Shown: positions 47,461 to 58,684 of the stretch, piece after piece
Layout of the letters: each line of letters opens with the position of its first letter
Numbering within the stretch: position 1 is the first letter of the stretch
DNA from: Pseudeuparius sepicola
Taxonomy: Eukaryota; Arthropoda; Insecta; Coleoptera; Anthribidae
Assembly (NCBI GenBank): GCA_963920635.1
Contig: OY987298.1
Span: forward strand, 123,017,735 to 123,081,734
Length of the DNA stretch: 64,000 nucleotides
Direction of reading: 5' to 3'
Notes under the pieces: generated by a model
The model's input: the letters and a program-made list of their open reading frames with translations, nothing else
The model's database searches: none
Told to the model about the DNA's origin: nothing
Program-made: the position numbers and the translations under genes

Positions 47461-47760
47461 TTAAAGAAGAAATCTTCGGCTTTTTCTTTTAAATATATCC
47501 ACTACTTCATCTGCATGAATTTCTGTTCCATAGTGAATGTTCATTAGAGCCAAACCATTAAGTCTGTTTTCACTTGTAGTGTTTCGTAAATAGTTTTTCA
47601 GTCTCCTTAGGCTCGAGAAAGACCTTTCTGGGGTAGCAGTGGATACAGGAATGGTAGCCAAGATTTGTAGTAATGTGTAAATATTAGGATAAAGGTTTTT
47701 ATCGCACATATCTAGGCATTCCAAACTAGATTTCGGGGTAGGCTGTCTTCTTATCAGCAT
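47461..47760 (-). pseudogene. hAT transposase C-terminal domain (ZMYM1/52K-repressor-like hAT)
   Basis: The frame reads CDKNLYPNIYTLLQILATIP, VSTATPERSFSSLRRLKNYL, RNTTSENRLNGLALMNIHYG, a strong match to the hATC dimerisation domain of insect hAT transposases of the kind often annotated as zinc finger MYM-type protein 1-like. The ~100 residues end at a normal-looking C-terminus. The RNase-H catalytic region is missing, and the opening ATG is probably not the native start because homology begins mid-domain. A frame on the same strand just upstream (47726-47968) overlaps its 5' end in another frame. The deletion junction likely lies near 47730-47760. Confidence 0.85.
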
Positions 47761-47968
47761 GCAAGGTAGCTGAAGCTTTGATAGCTAAATCCAAATTTGT
47801 TTCTTTATTAGAAACCCCTTGACCTTGACTACACCACTTTTTCCAGTAGTCCATACCTTTAAGTTTATCACCCTTCCTTTTTTTCCCCTCCATTTTTCGA
47901 CAGTAATAATGATTCACGTATCTATCCTTAACAAGGTCATCTAATAACAGCGCACTAAAATTACTCAC
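47726..47968 (-). CDS. short basic frame upstream of the hATC remnant
   Basis: An 80-codon frame opens at GTG. An internal ATG gives KMEGKKRKGDKLKGMDYWKK and WCSQGQG, a lysine-rich segment with no recognised zinc finger. It lies between the promoter-like region and the hATC frame, on the same strand inside the hAT element, so it is probably the leftover 5' coding part of the element. It ends out of frame with hATC. A GTAAGT word just upstream (~47970) could be a splice donor. Low confidence that it is translated. Confidence 0.3.
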   Translation of the reverse strand: MSNFSALLLDDLVKDRYVNHYYCRKMEGKKRKGDKLKGMDYWKKWCSQGQGVSNKETNLDLAIKASATLHADKKTAYPEI

Positions 47969-48059
47969 TTACACGGTACACTTAATTCTCTTCACTATTC
48001 GTTCACCACTTTTCACTTTTATTCGCTTCGAGTTCGCATGGAACGTAAGCGCGGTCACG

Positions 48060-48135
48060 CGACGCGGCGCCGCTTATATAGCAGCCCAGTAGCCGTCCAG
48101 AAACTTCCACGAACTTCCACAAAGTTCCGCTCATT
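48060..48135 (-). promoter_or_regulatory. TATA box with heat-shock-element-like repeats (hAT promoter candidate)
   Basis: On the minus strand three diverged repeats (GGAACTTTGT, GGAAGTTCGT, GGAAGTTTCT) run into GGAC and include GAAGTTTCTGGA, which fits the GAANNTTCNNGA pattern of a heat-shock element. About 25 bp downstream is a GCTATATAAG TATA box, oriented toward the element's coding remnants. Inference from sequence pattern only. Confidence 0.45.
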
Positions 48136-50131
48136 TCGACCGAGGGGCGTGGCGAATAATCGAGAAACAACGCAAAGTGTCCCTACAATACAAAATAGTT
48201 CGGCTGCAACTGCGTCTGCCTCTCGTCAAAAGATGGCGCTAGGCGCTACTATTACTACATATATTCAAACGTAATAATAATTTAACTCTTCACTCCTCGT
48301 ATTTTTTCGGTATAATATTAGGTAATATTTTGCTTATTTAGGGGGGGGGGGGGTTTGAACCCCCGAAACCCCCCCCTTGGCTACGCCCGTGGTCCCGGAT
48401 AAGAATGAACAGCATGGGGATATTGCAAACGGTGAGAGATAGAGCAACGGTTAAATGGGAAAAAAGTGCAATTTTGAGGTCAATAAAATGGCACAAACAG
48501 GTTTCTAATATTTTTTTTCGTTTTTGAGTCATTTTGAAAAAAGTAAAATTTTGCGTTTTCGATTTTATTTTTTTCTGAAGTTGTTATCTTAGATAGAAAA
48601 AAAAGAAGAACACTTTCTTGTGGCACTTTTCAACGGGCTTTAAAATGGCGTTTTTAAATTTGTTGTACAACGTTTCGTTTTTGAGAAACCATCTTCAACT
48701 TAATTTTTTTAAATACGGACCTAGATTTTTTTTCATATTTTGAAAGCACTTTTCATTGCAAATACCATGATGTATGGCACGAAATATTTTTTTAATGTTT
48801 TGAGACAATTACACTGAAAATTCCTTTTTTTCTATTCTTTTTTTTCTAATGCGGCCCTGTATTTAATAATAAGAAGTCTAAATATTAATCAGTATTGTCA
48901 ACAATTTAACTTACAACTTATCTTTCAATCGGAGAGCCGAAAAAAGGATGGCAAAGACTAATAACAGTCACATACGATAATAAAAATAAATAAAAATCCT
49001 CCACCTAGAAGACTTTGAAACAACGAAACCAACCCCTCGTCATTTGTCATAACTCCCACTGTATCATTTAGTTAATAATTTGTATTATTAAAAATGGGGG
49101 GGTGCTTTTTCAAATGACGACAAATTTAACATGTTAGCATGTTATACCTTGTGTCACAGAAATAGTGCAGAAGCCGAACGAATGTATTGTTGCAATTAAT
49201 AAATGGCAAAAGTTATTGGTTTCATTGGCTTAAAGCTTTCTTCTCACAATTAGAAAAAGCGAAGAATTTAATCCAAAACACAATGCGACACTGTTTGCTG
49301 TACAACAACAGAGGAAAACACTTACCAGACAGGGCCGTATTTAAAAATAATAAGTCTTCGAAGTAAAAATAAACTGTAGATTAAATTGTTGACAATACTG
49401 ATTCATATTTAGACTTCTTATTATTAAATACAGGGCCGCAATAGAAAAAAAATGAATGGAAAAAAGGAATTTTCGTGTCATACATTATGGTATTTGCAAT
49501 GAAAAGTGCTTTCAAAATCTACAAAAAAAATCCAGGTCCGTATTTAAAAAAATAAAGTTGAAGATGGTTTATCAAAAACGGAATGTTGTAGAACAAATCT
49601 AAAAACTCCATCTTAAAGCCCGTTAAAAAGTGCCATAAGGAAGTGTTTTTCTTTTTTTTCTATCTGTGGTAACAACTTCAGAAAAAAATCAAATGGAAAA
49701 CGCAAAATTTTACTTTTTTCAACATAACTCATAAACGAAAAAAGATATTAGAAATCTGTTTGTGCCATTTTATTGACCTCAAATATGCGCAACTTTTTCC
49801 CCATTTAACCGTTGCCGTATCTCTCACCGTTTGCAATATCCTCATGCTGTTCATTCTTATCCGGGACACAGTGTATATGGAATAAGTAACTCTTTACTTT
49901 TAGTTGAAGATGTAAGTATACACAGAATGTATGCAATTTTATGGGTTTATCTGAATCTAAATTGAAAACCTTCTAATTTTAGCACATATTGTAAGTATAC
50001 AAATGTAAGCAATATTTATCTATTATATGGGGAACAATGAGACATACCTATGGGTAGTAATACGTCTCACTGTTCCCCTGATGACATTGTCTCGCTGTTA
50101 CCCATGTCTCACTGTTACCCAGGTTCCCCTA

Positions 50132-50673
50132 CACCGCAATTAGCCGGCGTCCTTTGGAAACCTCATGCATGCAATACCCGCACTTTTTATACGGACATGA
50201 GAATACACATTCAACTTAAACCCTACCATTTACTTTACTTTATAACGTTTACGTGCGACCGGGATGACTGACAGCTGGCTGAAAATAAGATGGACAAGCT
50301 CCAAAACATATTTTAAAGCGTAGGGCACAAAACACCCACAATGGACTAGATTAGGTGGGGTTAGGATATTTTTTTGGTGACGCTCGCTTTCGATAAGCGC
50401 TGTGAAATTACACTGACACCGCACTACCGTGTTCACGTGTGCATTCTCGAACGCGAGTAGTGTTGACACCAGCCAACATCACCTCTACTAATGCCAAACA
50501 ACAGAGTGACGTCACGCTTAAGAGGCCAAGTAAACACATGTTTTAAAGCAAGGGAAGATTTGAAAAATAGATTAAATATACACAAATTTTATCAGCTTTA
50601 TGTATATCAAATTCTAGCTATAGAGAGAAAGACATAGAAACACACATTTTAATTTTAATATAATGTTTATTAT
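50132..50673. other. intergenic, no gene seen
   Basis: Moderate GC. Two antiparallel short frames (50050-50271 and 50230-50469) show no domain. Confidence 0.4.
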
Positions 50674-50674
50674 A

Positions 50675-52066
50675 CAGGATGTCCCGAAATTAGCCTGCCA
50701 TAATTTACCAGCCTATTCTACGACCTAAAAAAATGAAAAAAGTTCCTATAAACATGGCCTCAAAAATGCCCCCTAATGGGGCTATAGCTTCTGAAAGGGG
50801 CAGTTTCACAAACGGTTTTTTCTAAATATTTCCAGAACGATCAAAGATAAAATTCTAAAATTTGGTATGTGATGTACCTGTGAGATTTGACATTTGCCGA
50901 GTCAGCGATAGTTGACATTATTAATCATAGGCGTCCTAAATGGGGGGGTGAAGGGGTTAAAAATGCCCTAAATTTTTTGTGTGTTCTTTTTTTTTCAAAT
51001 TTGTTGCGAAATTTTGAAATTTCAGGGTATTCTAGGAAAAAATGGTGCTCTTGTTGAACTTTGGAATAGGGTGCACTTTTCTAGTAAAATCGTATTGAAA
51101 TTTTTTTGCAGAGGGCCATGAAAATGCGTATTAGAAATTAACCTGCGATATTTTACCAGCGTGTTCTGCGACCCAAAAAAATAAAAAGTTCCTATTAAAC
51201 ATGGCCTCAAAAATGCCCCCTAAGAGGGCTATAGCTCCCGAAATGGACACTTTGGCAAACGGTTTTTTCTAAATATTTCCAAAACGAGCAAAGATAAAAT
51301 TCTGAAATTTGGTATGTACCTGGGAGAATAAATCAGGAAAAAAAAGCACAATTTTTTTTTGGATATTTTTAACCCCTTGACCCCCCTTATTTGGGACGTC
51401 TATGATGAAGAATGTCAAACTATCTCTACCTCGGTAAACGTCAAATCTCACAGGTATATCACACACCAAATTTCATAATTGTATCTTTGTTCGTTCTGGA
51501 AATATTTAGAAAAAACCGTTTGTGTCCATTTCGGGGGCTATAGCCCCCTTAGGGGACTTTTTTGAGCCCATATTTATAGGACCTTTTTTCATTTTTTTGT
51601 ACCAAAAAAGGTGGTGGTAAACTATGGCAGGGTAATTTCTAATAGGCATTTTCATTGCACTCTGCAAAAAATTTTCAAAACGAGTTTACTCGAAAACGAT
51701 GCATGCTATCGAAGTTCAACAAGAGCACCTTTTCTTCGTAGAATACCTTCAACTTTCATAATTTCGCAAGAAATCTGGAAAAAAAGTGTACAAAAAAATT
51801 TTGGGGTAATTTTAACTCCTGATTAAGAACTACCGCTACCTCCGTAAATGGCAAATCTCACAGGTACATCACATACCAAATTTCAGAATTTTATCTTTGT
51901 TCGTTCTGGAAATATTTATAGAAACCCGTTTGTGAAACTGCCCCTTTCGGGGGCTATAACCCCATTAGAGGGCATTTTTGGGGCCATGTTTATAGGAACT
52001 TTTTTAATTTTTTTAGGGCGTAGAATACGCTGGTAAATTATGGCAGGCTAATTTCGGGACACCTTG
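50675..52066. mobile_element. compound double palindrome with CAGGATG/CACCTTG ends, 1.39 kb
   Basis: TA-CAGGATGTCCCGAAATTA and TAATTTCGGGACACCTTG-TA are the ends. Four related ~220-bp blocks occur: two plus (50675-50900, 51120-51320) and two minus (51440-51650, 51840-52066). All contain AAACATGGCCTCAAAAATGC-like, GGGGGCTATAGC-like and AAACGGTTTTTTCTAAATAT-like words. The outer pair and inner pair each form a palindrome. No transposase frame. Confidence 0.8.
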
Positions 52067-52068
52067 TA

Positions 52069-53056
52069 CTATAATTATATGATGTCTATGATAATTTTTA
52101 TTTTATGAAAATACAGAAAATGTGAAAGAAACAAAGTTTTGACCAGTTACAAAATTGAAAGAAAATTAATTACGATAAATGGAAAATATAAGTACGGCAG
52201 TCGCGTACCATACATCTAATAAGTACATAATAATAAATAGGTAGTTCATTTGAGAGCCTCTTATTTTAGGTATTATAGTTCTGTTTTACGTACGTGGTTT
52301 TTTATGTTCGATAGGCATGACTTGTTTCTCAGGGATCTGGATAGATTTTGGTGATGGTTTATTGGTGAGTGTTTCAAGTTTTCGATTTCGTTTTCTTTAT
52401 TATCAGCAGCTTTCACTTAAGACATTCTGCGGCGCTGTTAATTGTAACTTTACAATAATTGTTTAAAATAATATTAACAGTAACAAAAATAATTTTCTGC
52501 CACAATTGAGAAGTAGAGTGAACTTCGCAGTCAGAATCAGGGGCAATATCATAGCTTGAAATCTTCTGCAAAATAATTGAGCAAGCTAAAGATATCTGAT
52601 TTTTTCATTCAAAAAATTTTCAATTGCCAGCAATTTTTTCAAAATCACATAACTGTACATAACAAACAGGAGATTTACGGGGGAACCGTAAGCGACCCCT
52701 ATCTCTTTTAAATACAACAGTAAGCAGCTATCTAAGTTAGAACAGGTAGATCGGGCTCAGTGTCTTTCAAACCTTAGTCTGAAACGTTAATATTTTGATA
52801 ATCGTTGGTGCAAAGGTCGTGAAAAATATCATCTGAAGATTCACACCTATATCATTGGTTTTTAATTATTATATATTATGATTTGATAGCATCGTTTCTG
52901 ACCCTGATTTCAAAAATAAATCCAATAAGCTTAATAACCTGAGTTTAACGTATTGAGAATACCTAGTGTCGTACAGAAGCAGATATTGTTTAATATTTAA
53001 GCCCCTTGAACACAAGAAAATATTCTGATTTTCGATTTATGTAGATAAATACTCAC
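52069..53056. other. intergenic, possibly intron of the THAP unit; no gene seen
   Basis: On the minus strand this lies downstream of the splice donor of the THAP exon. I looked for a following exon encoding the VCxxHF half of the domain and did not find one. Confidence 0.35.
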
Positions 53057-53227
53057 GGCAGTGTGTGATGAAACTTGAAAATCCTCCCTGTGAATAGCCC
53101 GAATCCAATGAGTACGTATTAAGTTATCGCACTTAGGAAACTTGAAAGTGTGTACCTTTTCACTACTGTTTTTATCGATGCTTTTATAGTTACCGGGACA
53201 GCCCGGTACACAACATTTGTTCACCAT
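53057..53227 (-). CDS. first coding exon of a THAP zinc-finger protein (partial)
   Basis: An ATG in good context (AAAATGG) starts MVNKCCVPGCPGNYKSI, followed by VHTFKFP and LIRTHWIRAIHREDF. This is the first half of a THAP DNA-binding domain: C5-x4-C10 zinc ligands, the FP turn and the invariant Trp. The second zinc pair (C..H, usually VCxxHF) is missing, but the frame meets GTGAGT at 53051-53056 after 57 codons, exactly where a donor site in phase 0 would interrupt the domain. THAP domains occur in host regulators and in P-element-type transposases; the window does not tell which. It may be a live 5' exon or a relic. Confidence 0.6.
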
Positions 53228-54245
53228 TTTCAGTTAGGTACACAATGCCGAGCCCAACAAGTGATACTGGAATATGATTTTCTAAGATGTTATAAAGTTT
53301 GGAAACACTGCATACTTTTGAGGTCGATGGATTGAACAAGGAGCGAGGTCAGAGTGCTTTCAAAACTTTTGAATATTTTTTCAGGTAAAACCGTAATTTT
53401 ATTTTGAGTTCTTTAAAGAACTTCTTAGGCGTTCAACTTTATCTTTGGTTAAAATTTTGGACGGGTCAAAGACACACCCTGTACCTATATCCTGCGCCAT
53501 GCAACTTCTTGAAGTTAGCCCACAGGGTCGAGGTTCTCCTATTGGGCTCTATGTGTGAACCTATTGAGGCTCCAAATTGGAGTTTGTTCCATAGTCCGCG
53601 ATAGGTTTCACTCTCACAATAACAGCGTCTAATTATGGATCTTGAATGTGGCGGGCGCTCGCAAATTAGTTTGAACGGAATCGGTGCTTTGTGGGTGCTA
53701 GAAACTTTCGACAATGTGGAATTCATTGTTGCAATTCGAGCAAATATGGATATGGAAATTACAACTTTGAATAATATGCAGGGTGTTCAAACAAAATTGA
53801 AACTATTCCTAAAATTGCATACCACAATTTATATCTGTTGGTTTGACACTTTTTGCTTAGCATCTTTTAGATTTTAATATATCCCAAATTTATTGCATTT
53901 TGCCTTTACATAAGGCATAAGTCTAACATAAATACATTGTAATCATCATGGACGGTACTTTGGTGAGCGTGATTATTTTAGTTATCTCCATCTCCATTTT
54001 AAGTTCGTTTTCACTATGATAGTTTTTATAATAATTATTACTGTCATGGCACCATCAATTATCGCAAAAACTATACCTTGATAGTCGCTATACTACTGTC
54101 GCGATACCACTCTTATATTATCAAGTTTAACTAGAAAATTGAGACAACAATAATTATGGAACTGTTGTGTCTACTGTCACCATGAACGCAAAGATCACAG
54201 TGCGATAGTTATTAATATAGTTAGCCTTTCATCAAATAATAATAA
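53228..54245. other. intergenic or 5' flank of the THAP exon
   Basis: Several antiparallel short frames at 53404-53877 have no recognised domain. No TATA-type promoter was identified next to the THAP start. Confidence 0.35.
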
Positions 54246-54301
54246 TAATAATTCTCACCCTCACATTACTCCAAACTAGGAGTACCCCACAAGCAACCAC
54301 A

Positions 54302-54462
54302 TGCTTGTGCGGGGGAGGGGGGCAATTAGTATTATTTTGTCTTCGTTTCCATTTGCGGTGAGTCCCTACTTTTTTCCCGATAGAACTAGGATAGCATTCG
54401 CTCAAGTACTACGGAAACCCCTAGAAAACCGTAGTAATCCCAGTGAGTGTAGGGCAATTAGT
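54302..54462 (-). repeat. dispersed repeat, copy 2 (pair with 3700-3893)
   Basis: Inverted relative to 3700-3893; shared AATTGCCCCCCTC, TTTTGTCTTCGTTTCCATTTG-like and GAACTAGGATAGCATTCGC blocks. It lacks the ~35-bp palindromic insertion seen in copy 1. Immediately left, 54246-54290 matches 19727-19775 (AATTCTCACCCTCAC). Confidence 0.65.
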
Positions 54463-54986
54463 AAATCAGTAAAAATTAGTAAATACCTATAATATATAGA
54501 TTGGATATCACTCTAGAAGTGTTGACTGGCATACAATGTGTAAGAATATTGCCATAATAAGAAATAAAGTTGGTATAAATTACGTTGTCACCACTTCAGT
54601 GCAATCAAATATTAAAATCAAGGTGCATAGTGTGGCACGAGCCAATAGCAAATGCGATGTGATTGTATTAAAATAATTTTATAAAATTAGGGAATGAAGT
54701 AGTGGGAAATAGTGGGGTGAAACTCAGGCGAATGGGATATTAGATATGTGCCCCAGGTGCCCATCATCTAAGCGAATAATAGGGAGAAAACATGTTTAAT
54801 CAGGAGGCAATAAAATCGTCATGACCATCCAATTCCACACTTTATCCACTTTCACCGTTACTTTAGGAAGTAGAGGCAACGTCACATTTTCCTATTCATC
54901 TTATAGATACACATTTAATTTCTTATTATAGCTGCATTCTTACAAATTATACGCAAGACAACACTTCTGTATTATCCGTATCTGTA
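54463..54986. other. intergenic, no gene seen
   Basis: AT-rich; nothing recognised. Confidence 0.4.
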
Positions 54987-55622
54987 TACAGGCTGATTCA
55001 GTCATGATGTAAAAAAAATAATTTCACAAACAAATTTCACCGATTTTTTTTTAATGTGGGATGTGGGGCAAATCAATCTTAGCAACCGAATTATTCGAAG
55101 CTCCTGTGCTCTGTTGCAACTCCATCTCTAATAATGTATTAGAGATGGTGTTGCTAGTTGCCGATTCATCGCACATGCGGCGTAACCCAGGAATCCTTGA
55201 TACCATACTTTTGCTGGTGGCATTTTTGAACAGTTCCTCTAAACCAAAGGCATCGCGTTTGCACATTTTGCGAGTAGTTTTAATTTCTGCTCAACGCATT
55301 TTTATAGACATTACATTGACGTTAACAAAAAAAGAAATGTATTGGTATTGGAAAATGAAAAAAGTAATAAATTAACCTAGACCATTCTGTTTTTATCGTC
55401 ACAGTAGAAAAATATTTCCCAAAGAATTTGAAATTTTCACAAAAAATTATTGATGTTTTATGTTCTTCTCAATATTTCGAAATTTTTTGAGATTCCGTGA
55501 AAATGTAAAAAATATGTACAGGGTCACCAGCCACGGCGTGCGAGTTTACCAGATGACCAGCGAAAATACTTCTGAAAATGTACACTTTTTAACATTTTTT
55601 GCATCATGGCTCAATCACTGAA
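54987..55622. mobile_element. possible TIR element, CAGGCTGATTCAGTCATGATG end
   Basis: TACAGGCTGATTCAGTCATG then ATGTAAAAAAA at the left is mirrored at ~55592-55622 by TTTTTTGCATCATGGCTCAA then TCACTG. The left end is also present at 41528. The interior has overlapping antiparallel frames (55051-55375) without a known domain. Confidence 0.4.
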
Positions 55623-55692
55623 GTTGAAGTTCTTTTTTTTTAATTGAATTATGGCTATATCTCCCAAATTAATGAAGCCGCTGAACTCTAGC

Positions 55693-56078
55693 GTGACGCT
55701 GCTGTGTTTTTGGGGGGTGGAGAATAAGCTGAAGATGTCAACTTCTACCTCACAGAGGGCGCCACGCTGTTTTGGATAGTGCTTTTACTCGTAATTTTTT
55801 TGCGATTATCTTTTTGGTCTTGCATAGGTTCATAATTTTAGTGCATCTTTTCATTTTGCAATAAAAGTGTACCTATACTTGTTTCATAACGATAAAATCA
55901 ACCGTTTGCATTGAAATTGGCAAAATGTGCCCCAAAACACCTGTTAACTAGTTCGAAAATAAAGTTTTCACCCAAATTTTCTAGATTTAACAAAAATTAT
56001 TTTCTTTCAAAATGGAGCGATACGTAGAAATTTACATCTTCAGTTTATACTCCACCCCCAAAAACACAGCGGTGTCAC
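55693..56078. repeat. inverted repeat, ~60-bp arms
   Basis: GTGACGCTGCTGTGTTTTTG then GGTGGAG, AAGCTGAAGATGT at the left pairs with ACATCTTCAGTTTATACTCC then ACCCCCAAAAACACAGCGGT, GTCAC at the right. Spacer ~270 bp, no ORF. Confidence 0.7.
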
Positions 56079-56446
56079 ATTTCAATGGTAATATTTTGGT
56101 ACAAAGTATATGCAGTTGCTCTTTGTACCATTATTAATGGGACACCGTATACCTACTTACTTCATCAAAAAACAAAAACAAATAAAGAATTAAATAAACT
56201 TATTGACCTTCAATCGCAAATTCCATTGTTAGGAAGGGGAAAGAGCCTGTTTTTCTTTAGATCCACGTTCTTATCCATATCTTTTTACTTTTTTTTATTT
56301 CTCTACGTTTGATTTTAATGATTTTGCCAATGTTATAGCAGTTAGGTAGTACAGCTTCAATTAGCACATCAGCACATCAGGTATTTCAAGTAGCGCTATA
56401 ACCATCACGATAATCAAATAATAATAATCATTATCACAGACGTACA

Positions 56447-56630
56447 GGGTTTTTCCGTATATTTTTCAACCCACCCTAGAACCTCCATTTTTGATCCTAG
56501 AAAAAAACTTTTTATATGAAAGTTATAGGGTTTTTTACGAGCCATTTGAATCTGTTAACAGATGAAACAAACGAACGTCGGAAAATTGAGAAAAATATAT
56601 AAACTTTGGTTTTTTAAATGGAACACCCTG
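56447..56630. mobile_element. short CAGGGTT/CACCCTG element, 184 bp
   Basis: TA-CAGGGTTTTTCCG at the left and GGAACACCCTG-TA at the right. Only the ends pair. Confidence 0.4.
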
Positions 56631-56632
56631 TA

Positions 56633-58097
56633 TATTTTTGGATTTTTGAAATCTACTGGTTCTTCTGATTCCAACGATATATACATGTTACATATTTGCT
56701 CCACCCGCCTGCTCAGTATTTCACGTTGCATAATTTGACTATATATAGTGTAAGGATCAAGAGACCCATGGAAAAACAAATTTGTATTTATTCATAGATA
56801 TTTTAATAACTTTATTAGAACTTTATTAACAACAAGAGAAATAAAATAATAAGGGGTTATAAATATCTCGACGTATCCACCATTAACTTCGTAACATCTT
56901 GTGATATTGTTTTTCCATCTATTTAAGGCATTTCTAACGAATTGAGAGTCTTCCCTATTTAGCCCAAAAATGCCGGGATGTGCAGTCAGCGTATCAAATC
57001 AAATGTGTTTTTTTATCAACAGAATATTCATTCATTTATCTAGTAACAAATTCTACATATTTTTAACAACATTTATTTAAAGGAAGTAAGCAAAAACCCA
57101 TAAAAAAGTATCTATTGCTGTGTAAAACATATGGAGCAATTTAAATTCTGATTCGCAACTGACGTCAGAAGATGCGCAATGACATACCGTGGGTGAGTAT
57201 ATCGTAGATAGTACTATCATCGTGAATACGACCCTTTTAAAACAATTATCGCACATATTTAGAGCACCACAATTCGCACCTTGTTGTTGAATTTATATAA
57301 TAACTAATTAGGTCAAACATCCTTAAATTATTGGTAACGGTTCCAGGAAAGGAATGTTCTAAATTCTAGTTTAGCAAACTATCCCCGAATATCCCCTTTA
57401 ACCACGACATACCTAATATGAATCCCCAAAACATTTGGTTGTAACTTGCGCTACTCCCTTTGCATTGATTACCTACTGCGGTTTTGTATAAAATTTATAT
57501 AACTTCAGATGTAGATCATCCTAAATACAAGAAAATAGGTAATAAGACTATAATAAAATTTAACTAAGGATTCCTATTATCTATACGTTTCAAACTCGAA
57601 CATACTCGTTCTTTATGTTTCAGAAAAATAATGTATAGTGACTATCAACCATACAGAATTAATTACTTAAAATGAACTAAAGACGGAATATACGAATACT
57701 TTAATACTGATGATGCAATAGGTACAAGACGAGAAGAACTCTACGCGTATAAAAGACCTTACACTTATTATACTAAAATTATTCGCCATTCGAAATTTGA
57801 TTGCTATGTAGGTATATTTACTAGAAAATATCTATGTATATTTGCACGGCAATTCTCAAGGTAATTCCTATGATGTTATTAAACTGAAGTCAATTACACT
57901 ATTGCATGTTGCTGATAATTATTTGTTCTATCAGAGGACGTATATCTACGTATATCTACAAGCTGCATGTACTATATTAGCGTACATTAAGTAAGATTAA
58001 TTTAATCACAGTTAATAACAATATGTAGATGTTGAAATTGCACAACTCATATTTGCATTATTTGTTGAGATTGTGTTATTAGATTGGTAGGCGTATC

Positions 58098-58171
<74 letters not shown>

Positions 58172-58682
58172 TGCTAACATTATTGCGTCCTTACAAAATA
58201 CAGTCTTATTGCATCCATAAGAAGGATAGGTGGCAGCTCTATAAACTAAGTGAATATTTGACGGCGAAGTAGTTTCCTGCATGGAAATCTATTCAGAATT
58301 ACAGATTTCTCTATTGTAGTATACCCGTTGCACTTTCACTTAGCATACTTTATTGACTCCATTCACAAACCACACATAGTTGAGTCCGTTTACATGTATA
58401 TTGGGTATAATATTGCGTCCAGGCGCTGTTGCCAGATATATCCGGTGAACATTTATTTTAGTATAGAGCTGGGGAGCCAACAGAAAGCTTGAATTTTCTT
58501 TGCAAAATGCAATAAAAAGGAAGTGTTCTTGTTCTCTTTTATTGAAACCCAGCTTTATACTTCAAGCTAAACGTTGGCCAGGCCTCTATATTTAAGTTAT
58601 TATTTAAAGTATCATCTAATACTTTATCAAAATATTGTTATGTGTATCTCAATATGTTCAATAACATGAAGTACCGAAGGAA
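56633..58682. other. intergenic, no gene seen
   Basis: AT-rich; contains the TA microsatellite at 58101-58169. No coding content. Confidence 0.4.
58101..58169. repeat. (TA)n microsatellite
   Basis: About 34 TA dinucleotides in a row. They generate the spurious Tyr-Ile frames on both strands. Confidence 0.95.
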
Positions 58683-58684
58683 TA

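Larger units (their letters stand above)
47272..48391 (-). mobile_element. innermost element: deleted hAT transposon, 1120 bp
   Basis: The ends CACGGGCGTAGCCAGGAT (47272) and TTGGCTACGCCCGTG (ending 48391) are inverted repeats. A perfect 8-bp duplication GTCCCGGA flanks it (47264-47271 and 48392-48399), the hAT hallmark. The element carries on its minus strand a GC-rich promoter-like zone, a short basic frame and a hATC remnant. C- and G-runs next to the right terminus are typical of this kind of element. It interrupts the left arm of the foldback near its tip. Confidence 0.95.
47258..49873. mobile_element. middle element of the nest: CACTGTGTCCC foldback
   Basis: TA-CACTGTGTCCCGG (47258) and CCGGGACACAGTG-TA (ending 49873) are the ends. 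The left arm is split by the hAT insertion (47258-47271, then 48400-~48910) and pairs with ~49385-49873: CGGATAAGAATGAACAGCAT, GATATTGCAAACGGTGAGAG, GGTCAATAAAATGGCACAAA and TACAGGGCCGCA-type blocks. Without the insertion it would be ~1.49 kb with ~500-bp arms. No ORF. Confidence 0.85.
47035..50129. mobile_element. outermost element of a triple nest (TA / GGGGATACTGGG ends)
   Basis: The ends GGGGATACTGGGTAACAGTG (47035) and CACTGTTACCCAGGTTCCCC (ending 50129) have TA on both sides (47033-47034 and 50130-50131). Subterminal TCTCGCTGTTACCCA-type words occur on both sides. Its own sequence is 47035-47257 plus 49874-50129, about 480 bp; the rest is later insertions. The ends resemble in style those of the pogo-like 2137-3207 element (GGGGAGACCGGG...GTTGTCAC). 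Confidence 0.7.

Noticed and set aside
55051..55375. Antiparallel 71- and 104-codon frames as genes
   Set aside because: Each is the shadow of the other, neither has a known domain, and they lie in a probable TIR element.
58084..58282. Tyr-Ile repeat proteins on both strands
   Set aside because: Direct translation of a TA microsatellite.
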